DNA of 43,963 nt from assembly GCA_022791055.1 (NCBI GenBank), contig JAAVYI010000025.1:1-43963 (forward strand). Reading direction: 5' to 3'. Below, in pieces: positions 15,078 to 23,642 of the stretch (the stretch's first letter is position 1; each line of letters begins with the position of its first letter). The notes beneath the pieces are model-generated. The model had not been told where the DNA came from. It did not search any database and was given only the letters and a program-made list of their open reading frames with translations. Source of the DNA: Clostridia bacterium (GTDB taxonomy: Bacteria > Bacillota > Clostridia > Christensenellales > Pumilibacteraceae). A program made the position numbers and the translations under genes.

Positions 15078-15154
15078 TGTCGGGCAACCTCCTATTCAGT
15101 TGTACTACGCGCCCGGCACGGAAACCCGACCGCTTCCGCACTTTATAGGCGCGC
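15078..15154 (-). promoter_or_regulatory. folT leader with competing stems near the ribosome binding site
   Basis: On the minus strand the bases GCCCGAC just before the ATG (15079-15085) can pair with an upstream GTCGGG (15125-15130) or with CGGGC (near 15112-15116). The first pairing encloses the AGGAGG site. Mutually exclusive stems of this kind suggest translational control, perhaps by folate. The sequence does not match the THF riboswitch consensus as I know it. Confidence 0.35.
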
Positions 15155-16687
15155 CTGTTTAGTATACCGCTTTTTGCGCTTATTAGCAACCGTTTTATCC
15201 GCAAATTCTACATTTTTTTTGCCGAACAGCGCGCGCATGTCGAACGTACCGAAAACAAAGTTCAGCCCGAACATAAAGACAAGACTGATGAGCGCCGTCA
15301 GACTGACGCGCCACAGCATGGGCATGAACGCGAACGCTATGTAAAACGCCTTGTTCAGAACGATCGCCGGCGCGATCAGAAACATCGCTTTCACGAGCGC
15401 GGTCAAGAAGTTGAGCGGCACGCGCGTCTTGCGGAAGATGACAATCACGTCGAGCGCGGTCGACACGCTCAGGCTAAGCCCCATGGCAATCGCATAAATG
15501 TTGATGTCGAAATGACCCATGAAAGCGAACATAAACGCGAACATGACGGCCGACCCGATAAAGTAGTTGATAAAACTTTTGCGCTCGAGGTCGAGCGAAT
15601 TCATCATCGACGAGGTGATATTTTCGACCGAAATGGGGATTAAAAGCCAGCTCGCCGACGAGAGAAACCGACCCGATTCGGCATTGCCGTACACCATGAC
15701 GCCGATCGGCTCGCCCAGCACGTAGAACACCGGCAAGAACAGCGCGGCGACGTACACCGAAAAGGTGATCGCCGACGAAATTTGCTTGTGAATGCTCGCC
15801 GTATCGTTCTGCGCGACGGCGGTCGACAGCGTCGGAATCATGACGAACGCCAACGATCCGACGACGGTGATCGGAATGTACAACAGCGGCAGCGCCATGC
15901 CGACGCTCGAGCCGAACACGGCAAGCGCCTGGTCGTTGGTCATGCCCTGATAGGTCAATAGGAACGGCACGGCGATTGCGACCAGCGAGTTGATCACGCT
16001 CGACGACGCGCGCACCATGGTGATCGGCGTTCCCGACTTGAGCAGGGGCTTGAGCGTCGGCCGCGGGTCGGACAGCTTGCCTTTGAGCGCGAAAAAGCAG
16101 ATGACGACGATCAGGCACGAAACGAGGCAGGACAGCGAAGTCGCCGCCGCCGCCGACTTGAGTTTGTCGAACCCCAGCAAGAACAGAATGACGGTGATCA
16201 AGATACGCGCCACCTGTTCGGCCATTTCGACCAGGCTGACGGTGGTGTACCGTTTGCGCCCCCACAGCGTGCCGCGGAACGCCGCATACACGCCCGACAG
16301 CAGCACGGCCGGCAGCATGAACAATAGCAGCGTCATCGAAAGCGGGTCGGCGAACATGCCTGCCGCCGGTTTCGCGAGCAAAAAGACAAGCCCGATAATG
16401 ATCGCCGAAACGGCGGTGTTGACGCTAAGCGCCGCCGCCGTCACCGAGTATTCGCCCCGCAAGTCGCCCGACGCGCGGAATTTGGCGGTCATTTTGGCGG
16501 CAATCAGCGGGATCCCGCTGGTGACCAAGGTCGCCAGTACCAGAAAAAAGGACAGCGCGACCTGATACACGCCGAGCGCCGCCGCGCCCAGCACGCGGGA
16601 CAGATAAATTTTAAAGCAAAACCCCAGCGCACGCTCGATCCCGGTAAAAACGGTCAGCGTGAGCACGGCCCGTATGACGTTTTTCAT
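15143..16687 (-). CDS. SpoVB/MurJ-like oligosaccharide flippase
   Basis: A 514-residue polytopic membrane protein (about 14 helices) of the MOP superfamily, polysaccharide-biosynthesis/SpoVB branch. The N-terminus (Gly-Ile-Glu-Arg-Ala-Leu-Gly-Phe-Cys-Phe-Lys-Ile-Tyr-Leu-Ser-Arg-Val-Leu-Gly) is characteristic, as is Tyr-Ile-Pro-Ile-Thr-Val-Val-Gly-Ser-Leu in the middle. Such proteins flip lipid-linked cell-wall or surface-glycan precursors, and SpoVB does this for spore cortex. No glycosyltransferases are nearby, which fits a stand-alone lipid II-type flippase rather than a capsule cluster. Length is normal. The C-terminal tail is very basic and its coding sequence contains the folT promoter. 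Confidence 0.88.
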   Translation of the reverse strand: MKNVIRAVLTLTVFTGIERALGFCFKIYLSRVLGAAALGVYQVALSFFLVLATLVTSGIPLIAAKMTAKFRASGDLRGEYSVTAAALSVNTAVSAIIIGLVFLLAKPAAGMFADPLSMTLLLFMLPAVLLSGVYAAFRGTLWGRKRYTTVSLVEMAEQVARILITVILFLLGFDKLKSAAAATSLSCLVSCLIVVICFFALKGKLSDPRPTLKPLLKSGTPITMVRASSSVINSLVAIAVPFLLTYQGMTNDQALAVFGSSVGMALPLLYIPITVVGSLAFVMIPTLSTAVAQNDTASIHKQISSAITFSVYVAALFLPVFYVLGEPIGVMVYGNAESGRFLSSASWLLIPISVENITSSMMNSLDLERKSFINYFIGSAVMFAFMFAFMGHFDINIYAIAMGLSLSVSTALDVIVIFRKTRVPLNFLTALVKAMFLIAPAIVLNKAFYIAFAFMPMLWRVSLTALISLVFMFGLNFVFGTFDMRALFGKKNVEFADKTVANKRKKRYTKQARL

Positions 16688-16822
16688 AGTTTAATGTATG
16701 TCCACATTGCGCGAATTATGTCGGCAGCCGCGACAATCCGCGCGGAATATGCAACCGCTATAACGTCCCTTATGCCGCCCGCCCGAAAAATTTACATAAA
16801 AAACAGTCGCTCTGCACTTGAC

Positions 16823-16831
16823 GGGGGGGGG
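16823..16831. repeat. G9 homopolymer
   Basis: Nine consecutive G lie just downstream of the stop codon of the ArsR-type regulator. Being outside the coding frame, length changes would not alter the protein. Confidence 0.8.
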
Positions 16832-16833
16832 AT

Positions 16834-17817
16834 TTAAGCGTCGGAATAGGTGACGGTAATCCGTATTCCTTGTTTATAGTCGCCGAAGTTTCTGCCGAAG
16901 AGATTAAGACCGCCGGCATATTTGGCATTTTTCTTAACGCCGAGCGCAAACCGTATACAGTTTTCTTTGGTGATGAATGCAAAGTCGTCTATGGTGTTTT
17001 CGGCGGATACGTTGGTTTGGTTGATCCAAGTACCGTTTTCGTCGATGCGAATTTGTACAAGCATCCCATATTGCGTGGAGGCGGCAGGCCAACTCGGCGG
17101 CGTATATTTGCCGCGGCGGCCGCCGAAATCCCCGGGGGACAGATACGTTCCGATTTCCCGACCGTTCAAAATAAAGGTGATGTCCGATTTAAAAGAATTG
17201 TTATAGTTTGCGCATTCCGAACAGACTTCGAGAGAAATCAGAATATTTTCCAACACTTTGTTTTTGATGGCGGTGTTGGGGATATGGTATTCGACGAATC
17301 CCGATGTAAACCAAATAATTTCGCCCATGATCCGTCTGTAATTATAAAAGATATCGGGAAGCGCCTCTTCGCCGATCAGATTCCCCTCGGCGTCGGCGAT
17401 TCCGCACGGGGCGGTAATATCCGATAGGACAAAACTTCCTACCGGAATTTCGCAGTTGAACGCATGGGAAGCGACGGCCGGCTCGTCTTCGTTCTTGACA
17501 AACAAAATTTCGAGATAATGCTTTTCCAACGCGACGATTTTCTCGTTTCCGCGTTTGGAATGGTTATGCGTCATATTGACAAGGCCGGCGCTCTGAAGTA
17601 ACTTGATATGAAACGAAATGTTGGAAATCGACATGTTGAGCGTTTGCGCAATTTCTTGCACCGTGTAGGAATTGTTGACCAAAAGTGCGATCACTTTACG
17701 CCGCGTTGCCGAATTGAGCGCGGTGGCGATTTTTTCAAGCTGCGCATCGTTGCTTAAAGTAAGCGTCAATTTTCTTTTTCTCAGAATATCCCTGTTTTCA
17801 AAAAAGTCCGTCTGCAT
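16834..17817 (-). CDS. ArsR-type transcriptional regulator with a large C-terminal domain
   Basis: A 327-residue regulator. Residues ~20-100 are an ArsR-like winged helix: Leu-Asn-Ser-Ala-Thr-Arg-Arg-Lys-Val-Ile-Ala-Leu-Leu, then Val-Gln-Glu-Ile-Ala-Gln-Thr-Leu-Asn-Met-Ser and Ser-Phe-His-Ile-Lys-Leu-Leu. The remaining ~220 residues look like a beta-rich ligand domain. It is divergent from the glycan-uptake operon and most likely controls it. The start is set at ATG 17817: TTGACA and TATACT with a 17-bp spacer end six bases before it, so the mRNA is leaderless. Upstream in-frame codons would lie in the promoter. The sensed molecule is probably a sugar (inference). Confidence 0.8.
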   Translation of the reverse strand: MQTDFFENRDILRKRKLTLTLSNDAQLEKIATALNSATRRKVIALLVNNSYTVQEIAQTLNMSISNISFHIKLLQSAGLVNMTHNHSKRGNEKIVALEKHYLEILFVKNEDEPAVASHAFNCEIPVGSFVLSDITAPCGIADAEGNLIGEEALPDIFYNYRRIMGEIIWFTSGFVEYHIPNTAIKNKVLENILISLEVCSECANYNNSFKSDITFILNGREIGTYLSPGDFGGRRGKYTPPSWPAASTQYGMLVQIRIDENGTWINQTNVSAENTIDDFAFITKENCIRFALGVKKNAKYAGGLNLFGRNFGDYKQGIRITVTYSDA

Positions 17818-17823
17818 ACGTAC

Positions 17824-17852
17824 AGTATAAGGACTTGCTGAAATAATGTCAA
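17824..17852 (-). promoter_or_regulatory. Promoter for a leaderless ArsR-type regulator mRNA
   Basis: On the minus strand TTGACA (17847-17852) and TATACT (17824-17829), spacer 17 bp. Only six bases separate the -10 box from the ATG. Confidence 0.75.
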
Positions 17853-17868
17853 GAGAATACGTCTGAAT

Positions 17869-17884
17869 TTCGATATTTATCGAA
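17869..17884. promoter_or_regulatory. Palindromic operator candidate
   Basis: TTCGATATTTATCGAA is a 6-bp inverted repeat with a 4-bp spacer. It lies between the two divergent promoters, just upstream of both -35 boxes, a natural place for the ArsR-type protein to bind. Confidence 0.55.
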
Positions 17885-17921
17885 GTATTAACGCGCAATT
17901 TACTATTTTAAAAATTGAGTC

Positions 17922-17950
17922 TTGAAAGGGACAATCGGGTATGCTATAAT
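17922..17950 (+). promoter_or_regulatory. Promoter of the glycan-uptake operon
   Basis: TTGAAA (17922-17927) and a perfect TATAAT (17945-17950) with a 17-bp spacer; leader about 54 nt. Confidence 0.75.
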
Positions 17951-18010
17951 GTGTATAGATTGAAAATACATGCTTGCGACATGTTTCAAAAATTGCGAGA
18001 GGTGAAGAAA

Positions 18011-19492
18011 ATGAAAAAGACAATCGCGCTGATATTCGCCGTGACTGCGGCATGTACGTTGTTTCTAAGCGGATGTTTTTTTACCGCAAACGAGCAGGGA
18101 AGCAACGATAATATTGCCGCCGAGGAATTCGTTCTCGACCCGAACAAACAGTATAGCATTGAATTTATGATGTGGGGCGCCAAGGACGAGCAAGATAATT
18201 ATGCGGCGCTGATCGATCGGTTTATGGACGAACACGAGAATATCATGGTAAGCATTACCACGCAAGACGCCACGCAGTACATGAGTACGCTTACGGGCAG
18301 ACTTTCGGGAACGATGCCGGACTTGTTTTATCTGCCGGAATACGATTTCCGGCCGTGGGTCAATGCGGGGCGACTGCTCTCGATTACCAACGGATTCAGT
18401 CAGGAAGAGTATTCTTCGCTTTGGTCTACGGCCGTCGATTGGTATTCCTACAACCGCACCACGAAAAAAGCGGGCGTAAGCGACGGCTCGGATTTGTACT
18501 GCCTGCCTAAGGATATAGGGCCGTGGACGCTGATGTACAATGCGGATATGATAGACGAGGCGGTCGCGGCCGGCAAACTTACGCAAGCAGACGCGGATAA
18601 ACTGGCGGACGACGGCAACGCGCTTACGTGGAAAGAGTTTACCGATATCTGCGTGAAACTGCAAGATTACTTCGGTCGGGAAAAGAATAACGACAAATTT
18701 TTCGCCGTGCCGTATTATGAGTTGAGCAGCGCCGTTTGGTCGAACAATGCCGACTACTTCGACGCCGACGCCAAACAAAGCCGAATCACCGACGACCGTT
18801 TTGTAGAGACCGCCGAATGGCTTTGGGATCTTATGTACACATACGGCGTAATTCCCAAATCGACCGGCGATTCTGCGCAGAACATGTTTCTTGCGCGTAA
18901 CAGCGCTTTTTGTTGGGTCGGGCCGTATCTGACGCCCATGTACCACCAACAAAAGATGAACTACAGGCTGATACCGGTACCGTACAACGGCGACAATCCC
19001 GACGCGAAAAGCACCACTTGGATCGGTACTTTGGGGCTTGCTATCAGTAAGACCAGCAAGGCGCCCGCCGCCGCGCTCGCGCTTATGAAGTACTTGAGCG
19101 TCAATGCCGCCGCGCAAAAAGATTTTTATACGCGCGGACAGCTTATGCCCAACTTAAAGTCTATGGCGCTGGATACGAATGCGTTTTTATCGACAACGGA
19201 TGCGTCGGTAGCTTTATGGCCGGCAAATCGCAGTGTGTACTGCGATATCGTGGACGGATTCGGCGGCGATACAAAAGCGGCGCTCGGCCGAAACGGAGAC
19301 GACAAGATCGGCGGAAGAGTGCGCCCGCACTATCATACGTTTGAAAACAACTGGTTGACCGCACTCGAAACGGAAATGGCGAATATTTATGCGCTCAAAA
19401 GCAAAGACGGCATTCGCGGACGTCTGGAGAGTTTTAACGCCACGATGCAAAGCTACTTGGATCGCTCCAACGCCAGCGCCGGCATCCGATAA
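18011..19492 (+). CDS. Sugar ABC transporter substrate-binding lipoprotein
   Basis: A 493-residue family 1 extracellular solute-binding protein. The signal peptide ends in the lipobox Leu-Ser-Gly-Cys with Cys22 as lipid anchor. The mature protein has the cluster-C binding-protein pattern: Met-Met-Trp-Gly near the start, Leu-Pro-Lys-Asp-Ile-Gly-Pro-Trp and Leu-Met-Tyr-Asn-Ala-Asp-Met. It captures a sugar or oligosaccharide for the two permeases encoded just downstream. ATG 18011 is preceded by AGAGGTG. It is first in the operon, with the ArsR-type regulator divergent. Confidence 0.92.
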   Translation: MKKTIALIFAVTAACTLFLSGCFFTANEQGSNDNIAAEEFVLDPNKQYSIEFMMWGAKDEQDNYAALIDRFMDEHENIMVSITTQDATQYMSTLTGRLSGTMPDLFYLPEYDFRPWVNAGRLLSITNGFSQEEYSSLWSTAVDWYSYNRTTKKAGVSDGSDLYCLPKDIGPWTLMYNADMIDEAVAAGKLTQADADKLADDGNALTWKEFTDICVKLQDYFGREKNNDKFFAVPYYELSSAVWSNNADYFDADAKQSRITDDRFVETAEWLWDLMYTYGVIPKSTGDSAQNMFLARNSAFCWVGPYLTPMYHQQKMNYRLIPVPYNGDNPDAKSTTWIGTLGLAISKTSKAPAAALALMKYLSVNAAAQKDFYTRGQLMPNLKSMALDTNAFLSTTDASVALWPANRSVYCDIVDGFGGDTKAALGRNGDDKIGGRVRPHYHTFENNWLTALETEMANIYALKSKDGIRGRLESFNATMQSYLDRSNASAGIR

Positions 19493-19497
19493 TCGAC

Positions 19498-20403
19498 ATG
19501 ATGAAACATTCTCTCAAAACAAAAGAAAGGTGGATTGCGTTCGGATTCGTGACGCCGCTGTTTGTCGGGTTCTTCATCTTTACCGTAATTCCGTTTGCGG
19601 TGGCGATTCTGTACAGCTTGGTGGATTATATGCCGCTGGCCGGCACGGTGTCGCCGATCAGTCTACAGGTATTCGTCAGCCTTTTTCGCGGCGAATACGT
19701 TATGGTGGGATTCGGCAAAGCGATTGTCAATACCTTAATCATTATGCTGAGCATACCGCTCAACTTGATAATCGGTTTGCTGTTTTCCGCCCTCATTACG
19801 CAAAAGTGGTTTAAAGGCGGCGCGGTCTTGCGCGTCATCCTGTATTTACCGGCCGTAACGGGCGCGGTTGCCATCACGCTGGTGTGGAAACTGATGTTTA
19901 ACGAAACGCAGGGAATCGTAAACGTAGCGCTCAAAGGCTTGGGATTGATAGACGAAAATATAAACTGGTTGGGGATCACGTCGGGCGAATTTTTCCCGCG
20001 GTTTGTGCTCATTCTCAAAAACGTGTGGGGTGGGATCGGCGGCGTAGTCATTTTATACGTAGCGGGCATTCTCAACATATCCGAGTCCTATTACGAGGCG
20101 GCGGAAATAGACGGCGCAAGCAAAATCCGACAGTTCTTTGCCATAACCGTGCCCATGCTGACGCCCATTACGTTTTATCATCTTATTGTATCGATCATAG
20201 GCGGACTGCAAGCGTTTATGGATACGCAACTGCTTGCCAACACCGGCGCGACGCAAACGATCGTGTATTTCATTTACGACCACGGCATCAACAATTACCG
20301 CTACGGCTATGCGTCGGCGGCATCGGTATTGCTTGCGATTGCGGTCATGATCATCACGGTGGTGCAATTCAAACTGTCGGACAAATGGGTGTTTTCGGAG
20401 TAA
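19498..20403 (+). CDS. Sugar ABC transporter permease, MalF/UgpA type
   Basis: A 301-residue inner-membrane permease with six helices and the EAA loop (Glu-Ala-Ala-Glu-Ile-Asp-Gly-Ala-Ser) that contacts the ATPase. It starts six bases after the binding-protein stop codon. Paired with the next gene to form the transport channel. No ATPase gene lies in the operon, which is common for this class where an MsmK-like subunit is shared. Confidence 0.92.
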   Translation: MMKHSLKTKERWIAFGFVTPLFVGFFIFTVIPFAVAILYSLVDYMPLAGTVSPISLQVFVSLFRGEYVMVGFGKAIVNTLIIMLSIPLNLIIGLLFSALITQKWFKGGAVLRVILYLPAVTGAVAITLVWKLMFNETQGIVNVALKGLGLIDENINWLGITSGEFFPRFVLILKNVWGGIGGVVILYVAGILNISESYYEAAEIDGASKIRQFFAITVPMLTPITFYHLIVSIIGGLQAFMDTQLLANTGATQTIVYFIYDHGINNYRYGYASAASVLLAIAVMIITVVQFKLSDKWVFSE

Positions 20404-20407
20404 CGGT

Positions 20408-21265
20408 ATGCGAGACAAAACGAAAATCAATCATGCGTTTTCCGCAGTAGGGAAAACGGCGTCGTATATCGTGTTGCTGCTTGCCGCGCTCACAACGGTG
20501 TTTCCGTATGTGTGGATGGTATTGGCTTCTTTTAAAACGGGAATCGAAATTTCCACATACCCCGAGCAAATCTTTCCCAAGACGCCGAGTTTTACGGCCT
20601 ACCAAAGAGCATTCGCCGAGTTGCATTTATCGACCGGCATACGCAATACGCTTATTTTGGAACTGTTTTCGGTCTTGATTCCGCCGTTTATATCCGCGCT
20701 CGGCGCCTTCGCGTTTGCAAAACTGGCTTTACCGTGTCGCAGGGTGTTGTTGCTTACGCTACTCAGCAGTATGATGATTCCGTATGCGGCGCTCATGTTG
20801 CCGCAGTATCAAATATGGCAATCGCTCAACATGGTTGGTACGCTTTGGCCGCTGATCATTCCCAACTTTTTCGGCGGCGCGCTGATGACGTTTTTCTTTA
20901 TACAGTACATGCAAGGCGTGCCTACCGAACTGTTCGAGGCGGCTAAGATTGACGGCGCGGGATATCTGCGGCAATTTTCGGTCATTATGATTCCCATGGT
21001 GAAAGCCGCGCTTACCGCGCAAATCGTATTTGCGTTTGTCGGTACTTGGAACGATTATTTTATCCCGTCGATTTATTTGAACAAAGCGGAAGTCAAAACA
21101 TTACAGCTACAGCTGCTGTCGCTTCAGCAACAGCAAAATAATCTTATGGATATGAATGTGGTAATGGCGGGATCGGTGCTGTCCAGCATACCGATGCTTG
21201 CCGTGTTCATCGGTTGTCAGAAATTTTTTGTCGAGTCGCTTGCGATTTCGGGTATCAAAGGCTAA
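20408..21265 (+). CDS. Sugar ABC transporter permease, MalG/UgpE type
   Basis: A 285-residue permease with six helices and the EAA motif Glu-Ala-Ala-Lys-Ile-Asp-Gly-Ala-Gly near residue 180. It begins four bases after the stop of the first permease, so translation is coupled. The Asn-Asp-Tyr-Phe-Ile-Pro-Ser segment is typical of MalG-like proteins. It forms the heterodimeric channel with the upstream gene. Confidence 0.92.
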   Translation: MRDKTKINHAFSAVGKTASYIVLLLAALTTVFPYVWMVLASFKTGIEISTYPEQIFPKTPSFTAYQRAFAELHLSTGIRNTLILELFSVLIPPFISALGAFAFAKLALPCRRVLLLTLLSSMMIPYAALMLPQYQIWQSLNMVGTLWPLIIPNFFGGALMTFFFIQYMQGVPTELFEAAKIDGAGYLRQFSVIMIPMVKAALTAQIVFAFVGTWNDYFIPSIYLNKAEVKTLQLQLLSLQQQQNNLMDMNVVMAGSVLSSIPMLAVFIGCQKFFVESLAISGIKG

Positions 21266-21275
21266 AGGAGGGGTT

Positions 21276-23630
21276 ATGAGAAAGCTATTGGTTGGGCTGT
21301 GCGTAGCGGTGCTTGCGTCCGTCCTGTTGATGACGGGGTGTAAGCCGAAAGTGCTGCCGCCGACGTATACGCCGTATGTGCCGCCGTACACGGAAGGGGA
21401 AGGCGATTTCGATTTCGAATCGAACGCATTTTCCGCCGATGTGACGCTCGACGGAAAACTCGACGATGCGCGTTGGGGGCAAGAGGACGTCGTTACTTTG
21501 GGCACGTGGGACGATACCGATGTGCAAAGCGGCGAATACGGCGCGATCGTTTGCGATGTGAACGACTACGCAGGATCGAAGCGCGCCGTCATACGTATGT
21601 TTCGCGGTACGGTAGGATTCCATTTCGGGTTTGAAGTGCGCGATACCGACGTAACGTATTTAAAGCAAGAGGACGGGGACTCGGCCATTTGGAGCGATAA
21701 TATTCTTGTCAATCTGTGTACCGCTATCGACGGCGCAACCATTCCCATGTCGGACGACTACTACTTCCTCGTGACGGCATATGGGAATTACTGCTTCCGT
21801 CGAGGTGCCAACGCCGCGGGAATGTGGGGCGCTTGGAGCGGCGTGCTCGACTATGAGGCCGCACTGCATACGGAAGGCGACAATGTAGTCGGATTCGGGG
21901 TGGAATTGGTTGTTCCTTATGCGCAGCTCGGGCTGGATAAAGACAGCCCTATCGGCGTAACATTCCGCTCTTGCGACCGCGTGACTGCGCTCAATGCCAT
22001 GGTGGAGCGCGAATGGTATTATAAAGGCGGCGCGCATCCGTTCAATACACCGAACGACTATATCATTTGGGGCGAAGACAACGAGCTGTATTCGTACTAT
22101 GACTATGCGATGCCGCCCGTAACGGTGAACGGCAGACTGTTGGACTATGTGACGGGTGAGCCGCTCGCCGCGGTGCGCGTAGGGGAGACTACGACCGACG
22201 CGAACGGTGCGTTCACGTTGGAAAACGTCAATGCGAATGTCGATTTGACGCTTACGGCCAGCGGCGACAGTTTATTGGGCGATCAATCGTTTACCGTTTC
22301 CAAAGATGCGATGCGCGTACTCAAAGGCGGCGTCCTGTCTATCAGTGAAAAGATTCTTACCAAAGCCAATACCGTCACGCAAACGATTTACGGAAAAGTA
22401 ACGTCCGTGGGAAGTTTGGACGGCGCGACCGTGCGTGTGGGCGATACCGTCGCGGACGTCGAGGCGGACGGAAGCTACTCGCTGCGGCATACGTTTACGG
22501 CGGCTGAAGCGAAGATGTGCGTAACCGCAGGCGGTGGCAATGCGAGTTTGGACAGCGAGATCTCCGTCACGCAAGCGCTCAACGCGCCCGTCAACATCGA
22601 TATAGAGCTTCCCGTCATGACGCTGCTGCCGCAAGCGTTCGGGGCGAGCGGGAACGCCCGCGCGTACCTCGGTTGGGTCAAAGACGGATTGTTCGTGCGT
22701 ATCGTAAATAAGGGGGCGACCAACGGTTTCGGCGTGGCATATTCTGCGGACGGGGAGACCGGCAAAGTCGTTTTGTATCATCAATTCGGTACGATGTGCG
22801 TCGAAGATTTTGTTACGCAAGCATGGGGCTATCAACCGCCGGCCAACTTCGGTATCACCGCATCGCAAACATCGATGTCCGACGGAACCGATGTCTTTAC
22901 ATTTGTAATTCCTTACGACACCTACGGCATTACGCGCGGCGACCTTAAAATTGCGCCGTTCGAGTATACGGCGGCCGGTCCGTTCGCCTGGTATACGGAC
23001 GAAAACGGCATTGGGTACCCGTTCGGCAATGTGAACGCGCTTGCCGAATATCCGACGTTGGCTGCGAACGGTCAAGTTACTTTCGTGCCGCCTCCGCCGC
23101 CGCTTACGGTCGTTTCTGCCCATACGGTTGCGGCGTTCGGCAAAAGCGGGGCCGTTGCGCGGTTCGAAAAGTTGAGCGGTGCGCAAAACGGAATTCGCGT
23201 AACGGTCACCTATACGCCGGCCGAAGGCTTTTGGGGATTCGGCATCATTTTCTACGATACGGCCGCGCAAAAAGGCGTGACGCAACTCTATGTTCCGAGC
23301 GCCGGTACGGTCGACCATAGAGAATATCAGAATTGGGTATGGAACGGCAACTACGTTTTACCGTCTACGGTAGGCGTGGAAATCAGTCAGTCTACGCAAG
23401 ACGATAAAGCCGTACTTACCTTGTTTTACGATTACGCAACCTTTGCCTTATCGAATTACGGTTTAAATATAACAGCCGATACGGAGACGGTTGCGTTGCA
23501 GATGTTCGAATACGTATTGGATAATTCGGGCAATTTGTACGGATGTTACAATACCATTTCCGACGCATCCGGCAACCCGTTGGCTTTTGACAATCCGGCC
23601 AATATGGTTATCTGGAATACGGCGGCGTAA
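21276..23630 (+). CDS. Surface lipoprotein with CBM9-like domains
   Basis: A 784-residue lipoprotein. The signal peptide ends Met-Thr-Gly-Cys. Residues ~45-275 match the CBM9-like/DOMON pattern (Leu-Asp-Gly-Lys-Leu-Asp-Asp-Ala-Arg-Trp, then Ile-Trp-Ser-Asp-Asn). A carboxypeptidase-regulatory-like beta domain follows around 285-345 (Ala-Val-Arg-Val-Gly-Glu-Thr-Thr-Thr-Asp-Ala-Asn-Gly-Ala-Phe), then one more repeat of this kind and two further beta-rich, CBM9-like segments. No catalytic domain is seen. It probably binds the glycan at the cell surface. AAGGAGGG sits just before ATG 21276, ten bases after the permease stop. Confidence 0.75.
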   Translation: MRKLLVGLCVAVLASVLLMTGCKPKVLPPTYTPYVPPYTEGEGDFDFESNAFSADVTLDGKLDDARWGQEDVVTLGTWDDTDVQSGEYGAIVCDVNDYAGSKRAVIRMFRGTVGFHFGFEVRDTDVTYLKQEDGDSAIWSDNILVNLCTAIDGATIPMSDDYYFLVTAYGNYCFRRGANAAGMWGAWSGVLDYEAALHTEGDNVVGFGVELVVPYAQLGLDKDSPIGVTFRSCDRVTALNAMVEREWYYKGGAHPFNTPNDYIIWGEDNELYSYYDYAMPPVTVNGRLLDYVTGEPLAAVRVGETTTDANGAFTLENVNANVDLTLTASGDSLLGDQSFTVSKDAMRVLKGGVLSISEKILTKANTVTQTIYGKVTSVGSLDGATVRVGDTVADVEADGSYSLRHTFTAAEAKMCVTAGGGNASLDSEISVTQALNAPVNIDIELPVMTLLPQAFGASGNARAYLGWVKDGLFVRIVNKGATNGFGVAYSADGETGKVVLYHQFGTMCVEDFVTQAWGYQPPANFGITASQTSMSDGTDVFTFVIPYDTYGITRGDLKIAPFEYTAAGPFAWYTDENGIGYPFGNVNALAEYPTLAANGQVTFVPPPPPLTVVSAHTVAAFGKSGAVARFEKLSGAQNGIRVTVTYTPAEGFWGFGIIFYDTAAQKGVTQLYVPSAGTVDHREYQNWVWNGNYVLPSTVGVEISQSTQDDKAVLTLFYDYATFALSNYGLNITADTETVALQMFEYVLDNSGNLYGCYNTISDASGNPLAFDNPANMVIWNTAA

Positions 23631-23642
23631 GGAGGAACAACG

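Noticed and set aside
16823..16831. G9 tract as a phase-variation switch
   Set aside because: It lies after the stop codon of one gene and far from the start of any other, so slippage would not change a reading frame.
18065..19117. 350-codon open frame on the minus strand
   Set aside because: Lies wholly opposite the substrate-binding protein gene and is Arg/His-rich without start signals; a GC-driven shadow.
22272..23318. 348-codon open frame on the minus strand
   Set aside because: Antisense shadow of the CBM9-like lipoprotein gene.
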